Assembly (NCBI RefSeq): GCF_016406145.1
Contig: NZ_CP066306.1
Location: 2,790,001-2,854,000 of the forward strand
Source of the DNA: Pseudomonas putida
GTDB taxonomy: Bacteria; Pseudomonadota; Gammaproteobacteria; Pseudomonadales; Pseudomonadaceae
DNA length: 64,000 nucleotides
Direction of reading: 5' to 3'
Made by a program: the position numbers and the translations under genes. The notes beneath the pieces were generated by a model. It saw only the letters and a list, made by a program, of their open reading frames with translations. It made no database searches and had not been told where the DNA came from. The stretch's first letter is position 1, and every line of letters starts with the position of its first letter. Below are positions 53,440-61,864 of the stretch, one piece after another.

Positions 53440-54723
53440 ATGAACACTTCCGTCTCACGGCGGGCATCACTGATGCTCGCGGCGTTGTGCTGTGCGTGGC
53501 AATCGGCCCAGGCGGCCTTTGTCGCTGACGGCAAAGGCAGCCTGGAGCTGCGCAATTTTTACTTTGATCGCGACTTTCACGGTGCTGCTGCCAGCCAGTC
53601 CAGGCGCGGTGAATGGGCCCAGGGCTTTTTGCTCAAGTGGCAATCGGGCTACACCGAAGGTGTCGTCGGGTTTGGCCTGGATGCGGCAGGGATGCTCGGC
53701 GTCAAGCTCGATTCATCCCCGGACCGCAGCGGCAGCGGGCTGTTGCCCCGCGGCAGTGACAGGCGCGCGGTGGATGGCTATGGCAAGGCGGTTGCCACCG
53801 TCAAGGCGAAGCTTTCGCAGACCCAACTGCAGCTGGGTGGTTTGAGCCCCCAGTTGCCATTGCTGGCGTCGAACTACAGCCGGTTGTTCCCGCAGTGGTT
53901 CAAGGGTACCCAGTTGGTCAGCAAGGACTTGGACCGTTTCACCTTTACCTTGCTGCAGGTCGATGCCACCAAGCTGCGCGACTCCACCGACTTTGAAAGC
54001 CTGACCGCCATGGCGCAACAGGGCGCCTATTCGGCAACGGTGACCAGCGACCGCCTGTACTACGCGGGTGTCGATTATCAGCCGGCGAAGAGCCTGACCC
54101 TCAGCGTGCACACCAGTCAGCTTGAAGACCTGTTCCAGCGGGACTTTGCGGGGTTCAAGTACAGGGCCGGCCTTGGGCCGGGGGAGGCATTCACCGAATG
54201 GCGCTGGTTCAACGCGCACGACCAGGGCAGGGCGTTGCTGGGCGAGGTGGATAACCGGACCTTGAGCACCAACATCGGCTATGGCCTGCACGGGCATACC
54301 TTCAGCGGTGGTTACCAGAAGGCCAGTGGAAATACCGCCTACGCGTATGTTGGTGGGACCGATACCTACCTGTTCAGCGAGCAGCAGGTGAGCACTTTTG
54401 CCTTGGCCAACGAGCGGGCATGGATGCTGCGTTACGACTACAACTTTGCAGCATTGGGCATCCCGGGGCTGACGTTCAATGTGCGCTACGTCAAGGGTGA
54501 CCAGATCGACCCACAGCGGATTGCCAGCAGCAAAGGCCGGGCGCTGGCCGCGCGGGGTGGCGAAGGTGAGGAGTGGGAGCGGACCACCGACATCAGCTAT
54601 GTAGTGCAGTCGGGGGTGTTCAGGAGCCTGGCGCTGCGTTGGCGCAATGCGACCATGCGCTCCAATTTTGCCGATGCGGCGGATGAAAATCGGGTGATCG
54701 TGGGGTACACGGTCGAGTTTTGA
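53440..54723 (+). CDS. OprD-family outer-membrane porin
   Basis: A 427-residue porin with a cleavable signal peptide (MNTSVSRRASLMLAALCCAWQSAQA, about 25 residues in all). The mature start AFVADGKGSLELRNFYFDRDF and the WAQGFLLKWQSGYTEG strand are OprD hallmarks, and the protein ends in a phenylalanine after VGYTVEF, as outer-membrane barrels do. It forms an 18-strand substrate-specific channel for small carboxylates or amino acids. 52 bases after the MFS carrier; the two give outer- and inner-membrane uptake for the same compound. Confidence 0.93.
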   Translation: MNTSVSRRASLMLAALCCAWQSAQAAFVADGKGSLELRNFYFDRDFHGAAASQSRRGEWAQGFLLKWQSGYTEGVVGFGLDAAGMLGVKLDSSPDRSGSGLLPRGSDRRAVDGYGKAVATVKAKLSQTQLQLGGLSPQLPLLASNYSRLFPQWFKGTQLVSKDLDRFTFTLLQVDATKLRDSTDFESLTAMAQQGAYSATVTSDRLYYAGVDYQPAKSLTLSVHTSQLEDLFQRDFAGFKYRAGLGPGEAFTEWRWFNAHDQGRALLGEVDNRTLSTNIGYGLHGHTFSGGYQKASGNTAYAYVGGTDTYLFSEQQVSTFALANERAWMLRYDYNFAALGIPGLTFNVRYVKGDQIDPQRIASSKGRALAARGGEGEEWERTTDISYVVQSGVFRSLALRWRNATMRSNFADAADENRVIVGYTVEF

Positions 54724-54831
54724 GAGGTGGAGTACAAATGTGCTCTTAGGTTGATATCGGGTGCGTTGGAAGGGGCATTTCTGGGTGCATGTCATCAAGT
54801 TAACGGTATTGGGAGAGCCTGGTGCTCCCTA

Positions 54832-54845
54832 TGAAACCGGTTTCA
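54832..54845. promoter_or_regulatory. PtxS operator upstream of the gluconate 2-dehydrogenase operon
   Basis: Perfect palindrome TGAAACCGGTTTCA, the known P. putida PtxS site, 107 bases before the first dehydrogenase ATG. Identical sites lie at 58938 and 60053. PtxS bound here should repress gluconate oxidation until 2-ketogluconate is present. The rest of the 54724-54951 gap holds the promoter, which I could not place. Confidence 0.92.
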
Positions 54846-54951
54846 AAATGTTTCCGAACCAGCTAGATTACGCGGCTTTCTCAGGGCCTCTCCCTGATCC
54901 AAACCCAGACGGCGCAACCCAAGGCCGCCCCAATGCTGATGAGGATTTGCA

Positions 54952-55689
54952 ATGCCTGAGCATGCCCCCGACAACCCGCGCCGGGACTTTCTGCGCAAAA
55001 CGTTGACCCTTATTCCCGTGGTCACCGTGGCTACCAGCACCGGCCTGGGTGCCGGCCAGCTGCTGGCCCAGCCGGCCCGCGAACCCAAGGTGCCTGCTAC
55101 ACCGCCCCCTGGCCATTACCAGCCGACTTTCTTCACCGCCGAAGAATGGGCCTTTGTACAGGCGGCGGTGTCGCGCATCATCCCCGCTGACGAGCTGGGC
55201 CCCGGCGCACTCGAAGCAGGCGCCGCCGAGTTTATTGATCGCCAGATGAACACCCCCTATGCCACAGGTGCCCAGTGGTACATGCAGGGCCCGTTCAAGG
55301 CCGACGCCGCGCCAGAGCTTGGCTACCAGCTGCAACTGAGCCCCCAGCAAATCTACCGCCTGGGCATCGCCGCTGCGGATGCATGGTGCAAAAACGCCAG
55401 CGGTAAAACGTTTGCTGAGCAAGATAGCGCTACCCGAGACAAAGTTCTCGGCAAGATCGAAGCCGGTGAGATCGTTTTCGAACAGCTGCCTGCCAAGGTG
55501 TTTTTCAGCCTGCTGGTGCAGAACACCCGCGAGGGGTTCTTCTGCGACCCGATTCACGGTGGCAACAAGGGTATGGTCGGCTGGACGCAAATCGGCTTCC
55601 CCGGCGCCCGTGCAGACTTCATGGACTGGGTCGAGCGCAATGAGCCTTACCCGTTCCCGGCAGTATCGATTCGTGGCGAGAGGGCGTAA
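54952..55689 (+). CDS. Gluconate 2-dehydrogenase, small (gamma) subunit, Tat-exported
   Basis: A 245-residue subunit with a twin-arginine signal at 10-16 (RRDFLRK) and a hydrophobic stretch to about residue 38, so it is exported folded together with the flavoprotein subunit. The FFTAEEWAFVQAAVSRIIPADELGPGALEAG segment and the late NPxHGGNKG-like IHGGNKGMVGW are typical of the gluconate 2-dehydrogenase subunit 3 family. The complex oxidises D-gluconate to 2-keto-D-gluconate in the periplasm. First gene of a three-gene operon; the next starts 3 bases downstream. Confidence 0.93.
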   Translation: MPEHAPDNPRRDFLRKTLTLIPVVTVATSTGLGAGQLLAQPAREPKVPATPPPGHYQPTFFTAEEWAFVQAAVSRIIPADELGPGALEAGAAEFIDRQMNTPYATGAQWYMQGPFKADAAPELGYQLQLSPQQIYRLGIAAADAWCKNASGKTFAEQDSATRDKVLGKIEAGEIVFEQLPAKVFFSLLVQNTREGFFCDPIHGGNKGMVGWTQIGFPGARADFMDWVERNEPYPFPAVSIRGERA

Positions 55690-55692
55690 GGC

Positions 55693-57477
55693 ATGGCCAA
55701 TGCAATGAAGAAGGTCGATGCGGTGATCGTCGGTTTCGGCTGGGCGGGCGCCATCATGGCCAAGGAACTCACCGAGGCCGGGTTGCAGGTGGTCGCGCTG
55801 GAGCGCGGGCCGATGCAGGACACCTACCCCGAAGGCAGCTACCCGCAGGTCATCGATGAGCTGACCTACAGCGTGCGCAAGAAGCTGTTCGTGGATGTCT
55901 CCAAAGAAACCGTCACCATCCGCCACAGCGTCAACGATGTCGCGCTGCCCAACCGCCAGCTCGGTGCCTTCCTGCCCGGCAAGGGCGTGGGCGGCGCAGG
56001 CCTGCACTGGTCCGGCGTGCATTTTCGTGTAGACCCGATGGAGCTGCGCATGCGCAGCCACTACGAAGAGCGCTACGGCAAACGCTTCATTCCTGAAGAC
56101 ATGACGATCCAGGACTTTGGCGTGAGCTACGAGGAGCTCGAGCCCTGCTTCGACTTCGCCGAGAAGGTCTTCGGCACCTCGGGCCAGGCCTGGACCGTGA
56201 ACGGCAAGGTGGTCGGCGAAGGGAAGGGTGGCAACCCTTATGCACCGGACCGCTCCAACCCCTTCCCGCTGGTGTCGCAGAAGAACGTGGTGTCTGCGCA
56301 GCTGTTCCAGAAGGCAACCGCCAGCCTGGGCTACAAGCCCTACAACCTGCCTTCGGCCAACACATCAGGGCCCTACACCAACCCTTATGGGGCGCAGATG
56401 GGGCCGTGCAACTTCTGTGGTTTCTGCAGCGGGTACGTGTGCTACATGTACTCCAAGGCGTCACCCAACGTGAACATCCTGCCGGCGCTGCGCCAGGTGC
56501 CCCATTTCGAGCTGCGGGCCAATGCCCATGTGCTGCGGGTGAACCTGGACGACAGCAAGCGCAAGGCTACCGGGGTGACCTACATCGATGCCCAGGGGCG
56601 GGAAGTGGAGCAGCCGGCTGACATCGTCATCCTTGCCGCGTTCCAGTTCAACAACGTGCGCCTGATGCTGCTGTCGGGCATCGGCAAACCCTATGACCCG
56701 ATCAAGAACGAAGGGGTTGTGGGGCGCAACTTCGCCTACCAGAACATGGGCACGGTGAAAGCGTTCTTCGACAAGGACACCTACACCAACAACTTCATCG
56801 GCGCCGGCGGCAACGGTGTGGCGATCGACGACTTCAACGCCGACAACTTCGACCATGGGCCGCACGGTTTCGTCGGCGGCTCGCCGATGTGGGTCAACCA
56901 GGCCGGCAGCCGGCCGATTGCCGGTATTGCCAACCCGCCCGGCACGCCCGCCTGGGGCAGTGCCTGGAAGAAGGCCACGGCCGATTACTACACCCACCAG
57001 CTGTCGATGGACGCCCACGGCGCGCACCAGTCGTACCGTGGCAACTACCTGGACCTCGACCCGACCTACCGGGATGCCTACGGCCAGCCGCTGCTGCGCA
57101 TGACTTTCGACTGGCAGGAAAACGACATCAAGATGAACCAGTTCATGGTCGACAAGCTGAGCAAGATCGCCCAGGCGATGAACCCCAAGGCCATCGCTGT
57201 GCTAGGCAAGAAGGTCCAGGAGCACTTCAACACCGCCAGCTACCAGACCACCCACCTCAACGGCGGCGCAATCATGGGCACCGACCCCAAAACCAGTGCC
57301 TTGAACCGCTACCTGCAAAGCTGGGACGTGCACAACGTGTTCGTGCCGGGCGCATCGGCGTTCCCCCAAGGCCTGGGTTACAACCCCACCGGCCTGGTGG
57401 CTGCGCTGACCTACTGGTCGGCGCGGGCCATCCGGGAGCAGTACCTGAAAAACCCCGGCCCGCTGGTTCAGGCTTGA
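55693..57477 (+). CDS. Gluconate 2-dehydrogenase, FAD flavoprotein subunit
   Basis: A 594-residue GMC-type oxidoreductase. The FAD-binding GFGWAG loop is at 14-19, the ALERGP strand near 35, LGAFLPGKGVGGAGLHW near 90, a cysteine-containing GPCNFCGFCSGYVC loop near 237-250, and the C-terminal NPTGLVAALTYWSARAI cap. It has no signal of its own and is carried out by the Tat signal of the gamma subunit. It oxidises gluconate and passes electrons to the cytochrome subunit. The cysteine loop may hold an iron-sulfur cluster, as reported for related enzymes. Confidence 0.94.
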   Translation: MANAMKKVDAVIVGFGWAGAIMAKELTEAGLQVVALERGPMQDTYPEGSYPQVIDELTYSVRKKLFVDVSKETVTIRHSVNDVALPNRQLGAFLPGKGVGGAGLHWSGVHFRVDPMELRMRSHYEERYGKRFIPEDMTIQDFGVSYEELEPCFDFAEKVFGTSGQAWTVNGKVVGEGKGGNPYAPDRSNPFPLVSQKNVVSAQLFQKATASLGYKPYNLPSANTSGPYTNPYGAQMGPCNFCGFCSGYVCYMYSKASPNVNILPALRQVPHFELRANAHVLRVNLDDSKRKATGVTYIDAQGREVEQPADIVILAAFQFNNVRLMLLSGIGKPYDPIKNEGVVGRNFAYQNMGTVKAFFDKDTYTNNFIGAGGNGVAIDDFNADNFDHGPHGFVGGSPMWVNQAGSRPIAGIANPPGTPAWGSAWKKATADYYTHQLSMDAHGAHQSYRGNYLDLDPTYRDAYGQPLLRMTFDWQENDIKMNQFMVDKLSKIAQAMNPKAIAVLGKKVQEHFNTASYQTTHLNGGAIMGTDPKTSALNRYLQSWDVHNVFVPGASAFPQGLGYNPTGLVAALTYWSARAIREQYLKNPGPLVQA

Positions 57478-57488
57478 GGAGCGATGGC

Positions 57489-58736
57489 ATGAAAAAACTG
57501 TTGATCGCGACCCTGCTGCTGGGCACGGGCCTGGCTGCCCAGGCTGATGAAGCTACCGATGCGCTGGTGAAGAAGGGCGAGTACCTGGCCCGTGCCGGTG
57601 ACTGCGTGGCCTGCCATACCGCCAAGGGCGGCAAGCCTTTTGCCGGTGGGCTGCCGATGGAAACCCCCATCGGCACCGTGTACTCCACCAACATCACACC
57701 GGATGCCACCGGCATCGGCCAGTACAGTTTCGAAGACTTCGACCTGGCCGTGCGCAAAGGTGTGGCCAAGGACGGCAGCACGCTGTACCCGGCCATGCCG
57801 TACCCGTCCTATGCGCGGGTCAAGGACGAGGACATGCGCGCCTTGTACGCCTACTTCATGCAAGGCGTGCAACCGGTGGCGCAGCCAAACAAGGCCACCG
57901 ACATCCCTTGGCCCCTGAGCATGCGTTGGCCGCTGGCGATCTGGCGTGGCGTGTTCGCGCCAGAGGTGAAAGCCTGGCAAGCGCCGGCCGGTGCCGACCC
58001 GGTGGTCAGCCGCGGCGCCTACCTGGTGGAGGGGCTGGGCCATTGTGGCGCGTGCCATACCCCGCGTGCCCTGACCATGCAGGAAGAGGCCCTGAGCCCC
58101 GCTGATGGCAAGCAGTTCCTCGCTGGCAGTGCGCCACTGGAAGGCTGGATCGCCAAGAACCTGCGCGGTGACCACAAGGACGGCCTGGGTAGCTGGAGTG
58201 AGGAACAGCTGGTGCAGTTCCTTAAAACCGGCCGCAGTGACCGCAGTGCCGTGTTCGGCGGCATGAGCGATGTGGTCGAACACAGCATGCAGCACTTGAG
58301 CGATGCCGACCTGACGGCCATTGCCCGCTACCTCAAGACGCTACCGGCAAGCGACCCGCACGACCAGCCGCATGTGTACGACAAGCACGTGGCACAGGCT
58401 TTATGGAACGGGGATGACAGCAAGCCGGGTGCGGCGGTGTACGTCGACAACTGCGCTGCCTGCCACCGTACCGACGGCCAGGGGTATACCCGCGTGTTCC
58501 CGGCGCTTGCCGGCAACCCGGTGGTGCAGACGGCCGATGCCACCTCGTTGATCCATGTGGTGCTGGATGGCGGCACTGTGCCGGCGACGCATACCGCGCC
58601 GTCGAATCTCACCATGCCAGCGTTCGGCTGGCGCTTGAGCGACCAGGAAGTGGCTGAGGTGGTGAATTTCATCCGGACCAGTTGGGGTAACCAAGGCAGT
58701 GCTGTTTCGGCCAGTGATGTGAAAGCCATCCGCTAA
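57489..58736 (+). CDS. Gluconate 2-dehydrogenase, triheme cytochrome c subunit
   Basis: A 415-residue periplasmic cytochrome with a Sec signal (MKKLLIATLLLGTGLAAQA) and three CxxCH heme sites: CVACH at about 39, CGACH at about 186 and CAACH at about 322, each followed by a distal Met region. It takes electrons from the flavoprotein and delivers them to ubiquinone in the inner membrane. Third gene of the operon, 11 bases after the flavoprotein. The frame is open far upstream inside the flavoprotein gene, but the signal peptide fixes the start at 57489. Confidence 0.94.
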   Translation: MKKLLIATLLLGTGLAAQADEATDALVKKGEYLARAGDCVACHTAKGGKPFAGGLPMETPIGTVYSTNITPDATGIGQYSFEDFDLAVRKGVAKDGSTLYPAMPYPSYARVKDEDMRALYAYFMQGVQPVAQPNKATDIPWPLSMRWPLAIWRGVFAPEVKAWQAPAGADPVVSRGAYLVEGLGHCGACHTPRALTMQEEALSPADGKQFLAGSAPLEGWIAKNLRGDHKDGLGSWSEEQLVQFLKTGRSDRSAVFGGMSDVVEHSMQHLSDADLTAIARYLKTLPASDPHDQPHVYDKHVAQALWNGDDSKPGAAVYVDNCAACHRTDGQGYTRVFPALAGNPVVQTADATSLIHVVLDGGTVPATHTAPSNLTMPAFGWRLSDQEVAEVVNFIRTSWGNQGSAVSASDVKAIR

Positions 58737-58798
58737 GGCCGGCGCCCGGCGTCATACCTTGAGGGGCTTGCCGGCAATGCAGACGCTGCAGTGCATGG

Positions 58799-58840
58799 CA
58801 CCGGCTTTGCCGGTGATCGCCGGCAAGCCGGCTCCTACAG
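58799..58840. repeat. REP-type palindromic repeat after the dehydrogenase operon
   Basis: ACCGGCTTTGCCGGT then GATCGCCGGCAAGCCGGCTC, the same double palindrome as at 3441-3480 and 3636-3670. Sixty bases after the cytochrome stop, where it may also protect the mRNA 3' end. Confidence 0.8.
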
Positions 58841-58937
58841 GATTGGCGTCGGCTGTAGAAATTGGGTGGGGCAGTGCGCCGGAAAAGGTAGAATCCCGAC
58901 GAACGGTAGGTGACGAAACCGCTCGGTTTTGATGTAT

Positions 58938-58951
58938 TGAAACCGGTTTCA
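58938..58951. promoter_or_regulatory. PtxS operator upstream of ptxS (autoregulation)
   Basis: Perfect TGAAACCGGTTTCA, 35 bases before the ptxS ATG, so within or just downstream of its promoter. It fits the known autorepression of PtxS, relieved by 2-ketogluconate. Confidence 0.92.
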
Positions 58952-58986
58952 GTCACCGTCACCGACAATAATCACAAGGGACCGAA

Positions 58987-60009
58987 ATGACCGACTTGCC
59001 TGCCCATTCCCGCGAACGCGTGACCATAAGTGAGGTCGCACGCGTTGCCGGCGTCTCCAAGGCCACCGTGTCGCGCTACATTGGCGGCGATCGCCAGCTG
59101 CTGGCCGAAGCTACCGCCAAGCGCCTTGAAGAAGTCATCGAGCGCCTGGGCTACCGGCCCAACCAGATGGCCCGCGGCCTCAAGCGTGGCCAGACGCGTT
59201 TGATCGGCATGCTGGTAGCAGACATCCTCAACCCCTATTCAGTCGCGGTGATGCACGGCGTCGAAACCGCCTGCCGTCAGCACGGCTACAGCCTTGTGGT
59301 ATGCAACACCAACCGCGACGACGAGCAGGAGCGCCATCACCTGGCGGCCCTGCAGTCTTACAACGTCGAGGGCCTGATCGTGAATACCCTTGGCCATCAC
59401 CCCGGCGAGCTGCTCAACCTTCAGCGTGACATGCCCATGGTCCTGGTAGACCGGCAACTGCCGGAGCTGAACGTAGACCTGGTAGGGCTCGATAACGCCC
59501 AGGCCATCGAGCAGGCCCTGGACCACCTGCAGGCGCGTGGCTACCGCGACATCCTGGCGGTCACCGAACCACTGGACGGCACCAGCTCCCGGCTCGAACG
59601 CACGCAGGCGTTCACCGCCTCGATCAGCCGTCGCGCCGGCATGCGTCAGCAACTGGTGGAGATCGACGGCAACCTGCACGCCCGGCTTGACGCCTTCCTC
59701 GGCAGTAACGGGCACGGGCCGCAGGCGATCTTTACCTTCAACGGCGTGGCCACCCTGACGGTGACCCGTGTATTGCACGACGCTGGTTGCAACCTGTTCC
59801 AGGACGTCGGCCTGATTGCGCTGGACGAACTGGACTGGTACCCGCTGGTCGGTAGCGGCATTACCGCGCTCGCCCAACCCACCGAACGCATCGGTGTGGC
59901 CGCCTTCGACTGCCTGCACGACCGCCTGCGCGGCGAGAGCGGGGCGCCACGGCGCCTGGACTTCAAGGCAGAGTTGATCATCCGAGGTTCCACTCAAACA
60001 CGCGAATGA
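58987..60009 (+). CDS. ptxS: PtxS, LacI-family repressor of gluconate / 2-ketogluconate metabolism
   Basis: A 340-residue LacI-type regulator. The N-terminal HTH is ISEVARVAGVSKATVSRYIGGDRQL (13-37), followed by the hinge helix YRPNQMARGLKRGQT and a periplasmic-binding-like domain (LIGMLVADILNPYSVAVMHGVE onward). It lies between the gluconate dehydrogenase and kgu operons, each preceded by TGAAACCGGTTTCA. From work on P. putida, PtxS releases DNA on binding 2-ketogluconate. The symbol is supported by synteny plus the operators. Confidence 0.94.
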   Translation: MTDLPAHSRERVTISEVARVAGVSKATVSRYIGGDRQLLAEATAKRLEEVIERLGYRPNQMARGLKRGQTRLIGMLVADILNPYSVAVMHGVETACRQHGYSLVVCNTNRDDEQERHHLAALQSYNVEGLIVNTLGHHPGELLNLQRDMPMVLVDRQLPELNVDLVGLDNAQAIEQALDHLQARGYRDILAVTEPLDGTSSRLERTQAFTASISRRAGMRQQLVEIDGNLHARLDAFLGSNGHGPQAIFTFNGVATLTVTRVLHDAGCNLFQDVGLIALDELDWYPLVGSGITALAQPTERIGVAAFDCLHDRLRGESGAPRRLDFKAELIIRGSTQTRE

Positions 60010-60052
60010 AGAAACGGCCGGTAACGACGCCGGCCATTGCTGCAGTCAAAAA

Positions 60053-60066
60053 TGAAACCGGTTTCA
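60053..60066. promoter_or_regulatory. PtxS operator upstream of kguE
   Basis: Perfect TGAAACCGGTTTCA, only 14 bases before the kguE ATG, so a bound repressor would block the transcript start or the early transcribed region. A weak GC-rich hairpin (GGCCGG ... CCGGCC, 60016-60035) sits between the ptxS stop and this site. Confidence 0.92.
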
Positions 60067-60080
60067 TAAGGACAAAAACA

Positions 60081-60860
60081 ATGCACGCGAACCCCGTTTC
60101 CATCAGCCTCTCCAGCTACGGTGCCAGCTTGGTCCGGGAGCGTGGGCAGGAGAGCTTCCTTGAACTGCTGGCCGCTGCCGGCGTGACACGTGTCGAACTG
60201 CGCGAAGAGTTGTTCGACGAGGCCCCGGATGCCGCCGCGCTGTCGGCGGCAATCAACGCGCTGCAGTTGCAGTGCCTGTATTCCTCGCCACTGGAGCTGT
60301 GGACGCCTGAAGGGCAGCTGGACGCGCGCTTGCCTGCCAAGCTGGCGCTTGCCCGCGCACTCGGCGCCATGGCGCTGAAGGTGTCGTTGGGGCATTACGC
60401 TTGCGCATGCGACCTGGCGGCCTTGCAAGCGCAACTGCGCCCTGGTGACCCACTGTTGCTGGTGGAGAACGACCAGACCGCGCAGGGCGGGCGCATCGCG
60501 CCGCTGCTGCAGTTCTTTGAGCGCTGCGAGGCCCAGGGGCTGGCGCTGGGCATGACCTTCGATATCGGCAACTGGCAATGGCAGGGTGAATCCGCCGCGC
60601 AGGCAGCGCGCTTGCTCGGTCGCTGGGTGCGTTACGTGCATTGCAAGGCAGTGCAGCGCGAGGCCAGCGGGCGCCTGGTGGCCGTTGTGCCGCAGGCACG
60701 GGACCTGATGGCCTGGGAGGCAATGTTCGCCGAGTTCACCCCCGGGCTGATGCGCGCCGTGGAGTACCCGCTGGCCGGGGCTGACTTGCTGGCTTTGACC
60801 CGCGCCCAGGTCAACAACCTGGCCCGCATCGGCATGACCGAGGAGGTGAGCCATGCCTGA
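60081..60860 (+). CDS. kguE: KguE, sugar-phosphate isomerase/epimerase-like protein of 2-ketogluconate utilisation
   Basis: A 259-residue TIM-barrel protein of the xylose-isomerase-like (AP endonuclease 2) superfamily. VELREELFDEAP near 36, LLLVENDQTAQGG near 128 and GMTFDIGNWQWQG near 158 hold the metal-binding Glu/Asp residues, with YVHCKAV near 185 and MRAVEYPL near the end. Its exact reaction is not established; it is the first gene of the kguEKTD operon. AAGGA precedes the ATG at 60081. The end overlaps kguK by 8 bases. Confidence 0.9.
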   Translation: MHANPVSISLSSYGASLVRERGQESFLELLAAAGVTRVELREELFDEAPDAAALSAAINALQLQCLYSSPLELWTPEGQLDARLPAKLALARALGAMALKVSLGHYACACDLAALQAQLRPGDPLLLVENDQTAQGGRIAPLLQFFERCEAQGLALGMTFDIGNWQWQGESAAQAARLLGRWVRYVHCKAVQREASGRLVAVVPQARDLMAWEAMFAEFTPGLMRAVEYPLAGADLLALTRAQVNNLARIGMTEEVSHA

Positions 60861-61803
60861 GCATGACGTGCTGTGTTTTGGCGAAACCATGGCCATGTTC
60901 GTTGCCGAGCAGGTCGGTGATCTGGCGGCGGTGGGGGCATTTACCAAGCGCATTGCCGGCGCCGACAGCAATGTGGCCATCGGCCTGGCCCGGTTGGGTT
61001 TTCGGGTGCGCTGGCTGAGCCGGGTGGGCAACGACTCGTTGGGCCGCTTCGTGCTCGACACCCTGCAGCAAGAGGGCCTGGACTGCAGCCACGTGGAGGT
61101 CGATGACCACCACCCGACAGGCTTCCAGCTCAAGGGCCGTAGCGACGATGGCAGCGACCCGGTGGTGGAGTATTTTCGCCGCAACTCTGCGGCCAGCCAC
61201 CTATCGCTGGCGCAGCTCAGCCCGGCGTTGCTGCAGGCCCGCCACCTGCACGCCACCGGTATTCCGCTGGCGCTGTCGGCCGGCTGCAGGGTGCTGGCCC
61301 ATGAACTGGTCGAGCGCATGCGCAGTGAGGGGCGCAGCATTTCCTTCGACCCCAACCTGCGCCCGTCGCTGTGGCCTGACTGCGCGAGCATGGTCCGTGA
61401 GGTCAATGCGCTGGCGGTAAAGGCGCACTGGCTGCTGCCAGGGCTCGAGGAAGGGCGGCTGTTGACCGGCCTGCAAACCCCGGCGGACATCGCCGCGTTC
61501 TACCTCGACCGTGGTGTCGAGCACGTAGTCATCAAGCTGGGCGGTGAGGGTGCCTACTACCGCAATGCCCAGTGCCAAGGGCAGGTCGCCCCGGTGCCGG
61601 TGGCCAGGGTGGTGGACACCGTCGGTGCCGGCGACGCCTTTGCCGTTGGCGTGGTCAGCGGCCTACTCGAAGGCCGCCCGCTCGCCGAGGCGGTGGTTCG
61701 CGGCAACTGGTGCGGCAGCCGCGCCGTGCAATCGCGCGGCGACATGGAAGGCTTGCCACTGCGCCGGGAGCTGGAAGCTTACGCATTACCCGAGAGTGCC
61801 TGA
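60853..61803 (+). CDS. kguK: KguK, 2-ketogluconate kinase (PfkB family)
   Basis: A 316-residue sugar kinase. The N-terminal VLCFGETMAMFV strand, the GADSNVAIGLARLG signature near 36, and the C-terminal DTVGAGDAFAVGVVSGL motif (about 255) with catalytic Asp in GAGDAF are those of PfkB kinases. It phosphorylates 2-keto-D-gluconate, with ATP, to 2-keto-6-phosphogluconate in the cytoplasm. GAGG lies before the ATG, which overlaps the kguE end by 8 bases. Closest family resemblance is to KDG kinases; the 2-ketogluconate assignment comes from the operon. Confidence 0.93.
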   Translation: MPEHDVLCFGETMAMFVAEQVGDLAAVGAFTKRIAGADSNVAIGLARLGFRVRWLSRVGNDSLGRFVLDTLQQEGLDCSHVEVDDHHPTGFQLKGRSDDGSDPVVEYFRRNSAASHLSLAQLSPALLQARHLHATGIPLALSAGCRVLAHELVERMRSEGRSISFDPNLRPSLWPDCASMVREVNALAVKAHWLLPGLEEGRLLTGLQTPADIAAFYLDRGVEHVVIKLGGEGAYYRNAQCQGQVAPVPVARVVDTVGAGDAFAVGVVSGLLEGRPLAEAVVRGNWCGSRAVQSRGDMEGLPLRRELEAYALPESA

Positions 61804-61864
61804 AACTTTGATCGCCGGTACGCCGGCCGGTTGCTACAAAAACAACAAGCTCAGGAGCCGCATC

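Noticed and set aside
56889..57488. Long upstream extension of the cytochrome c frame.
   Set aside because: It overlaps the flavoprotein in another frame, and the protein has a proper signal peptide starting at 57489.
61544..61864. Upstream extension of the kguT frame.
   Set aside because: Overlaps kguK in another frame; the ATG at 61865 has AGGAG upstream and starts the conserved MFS sequence.
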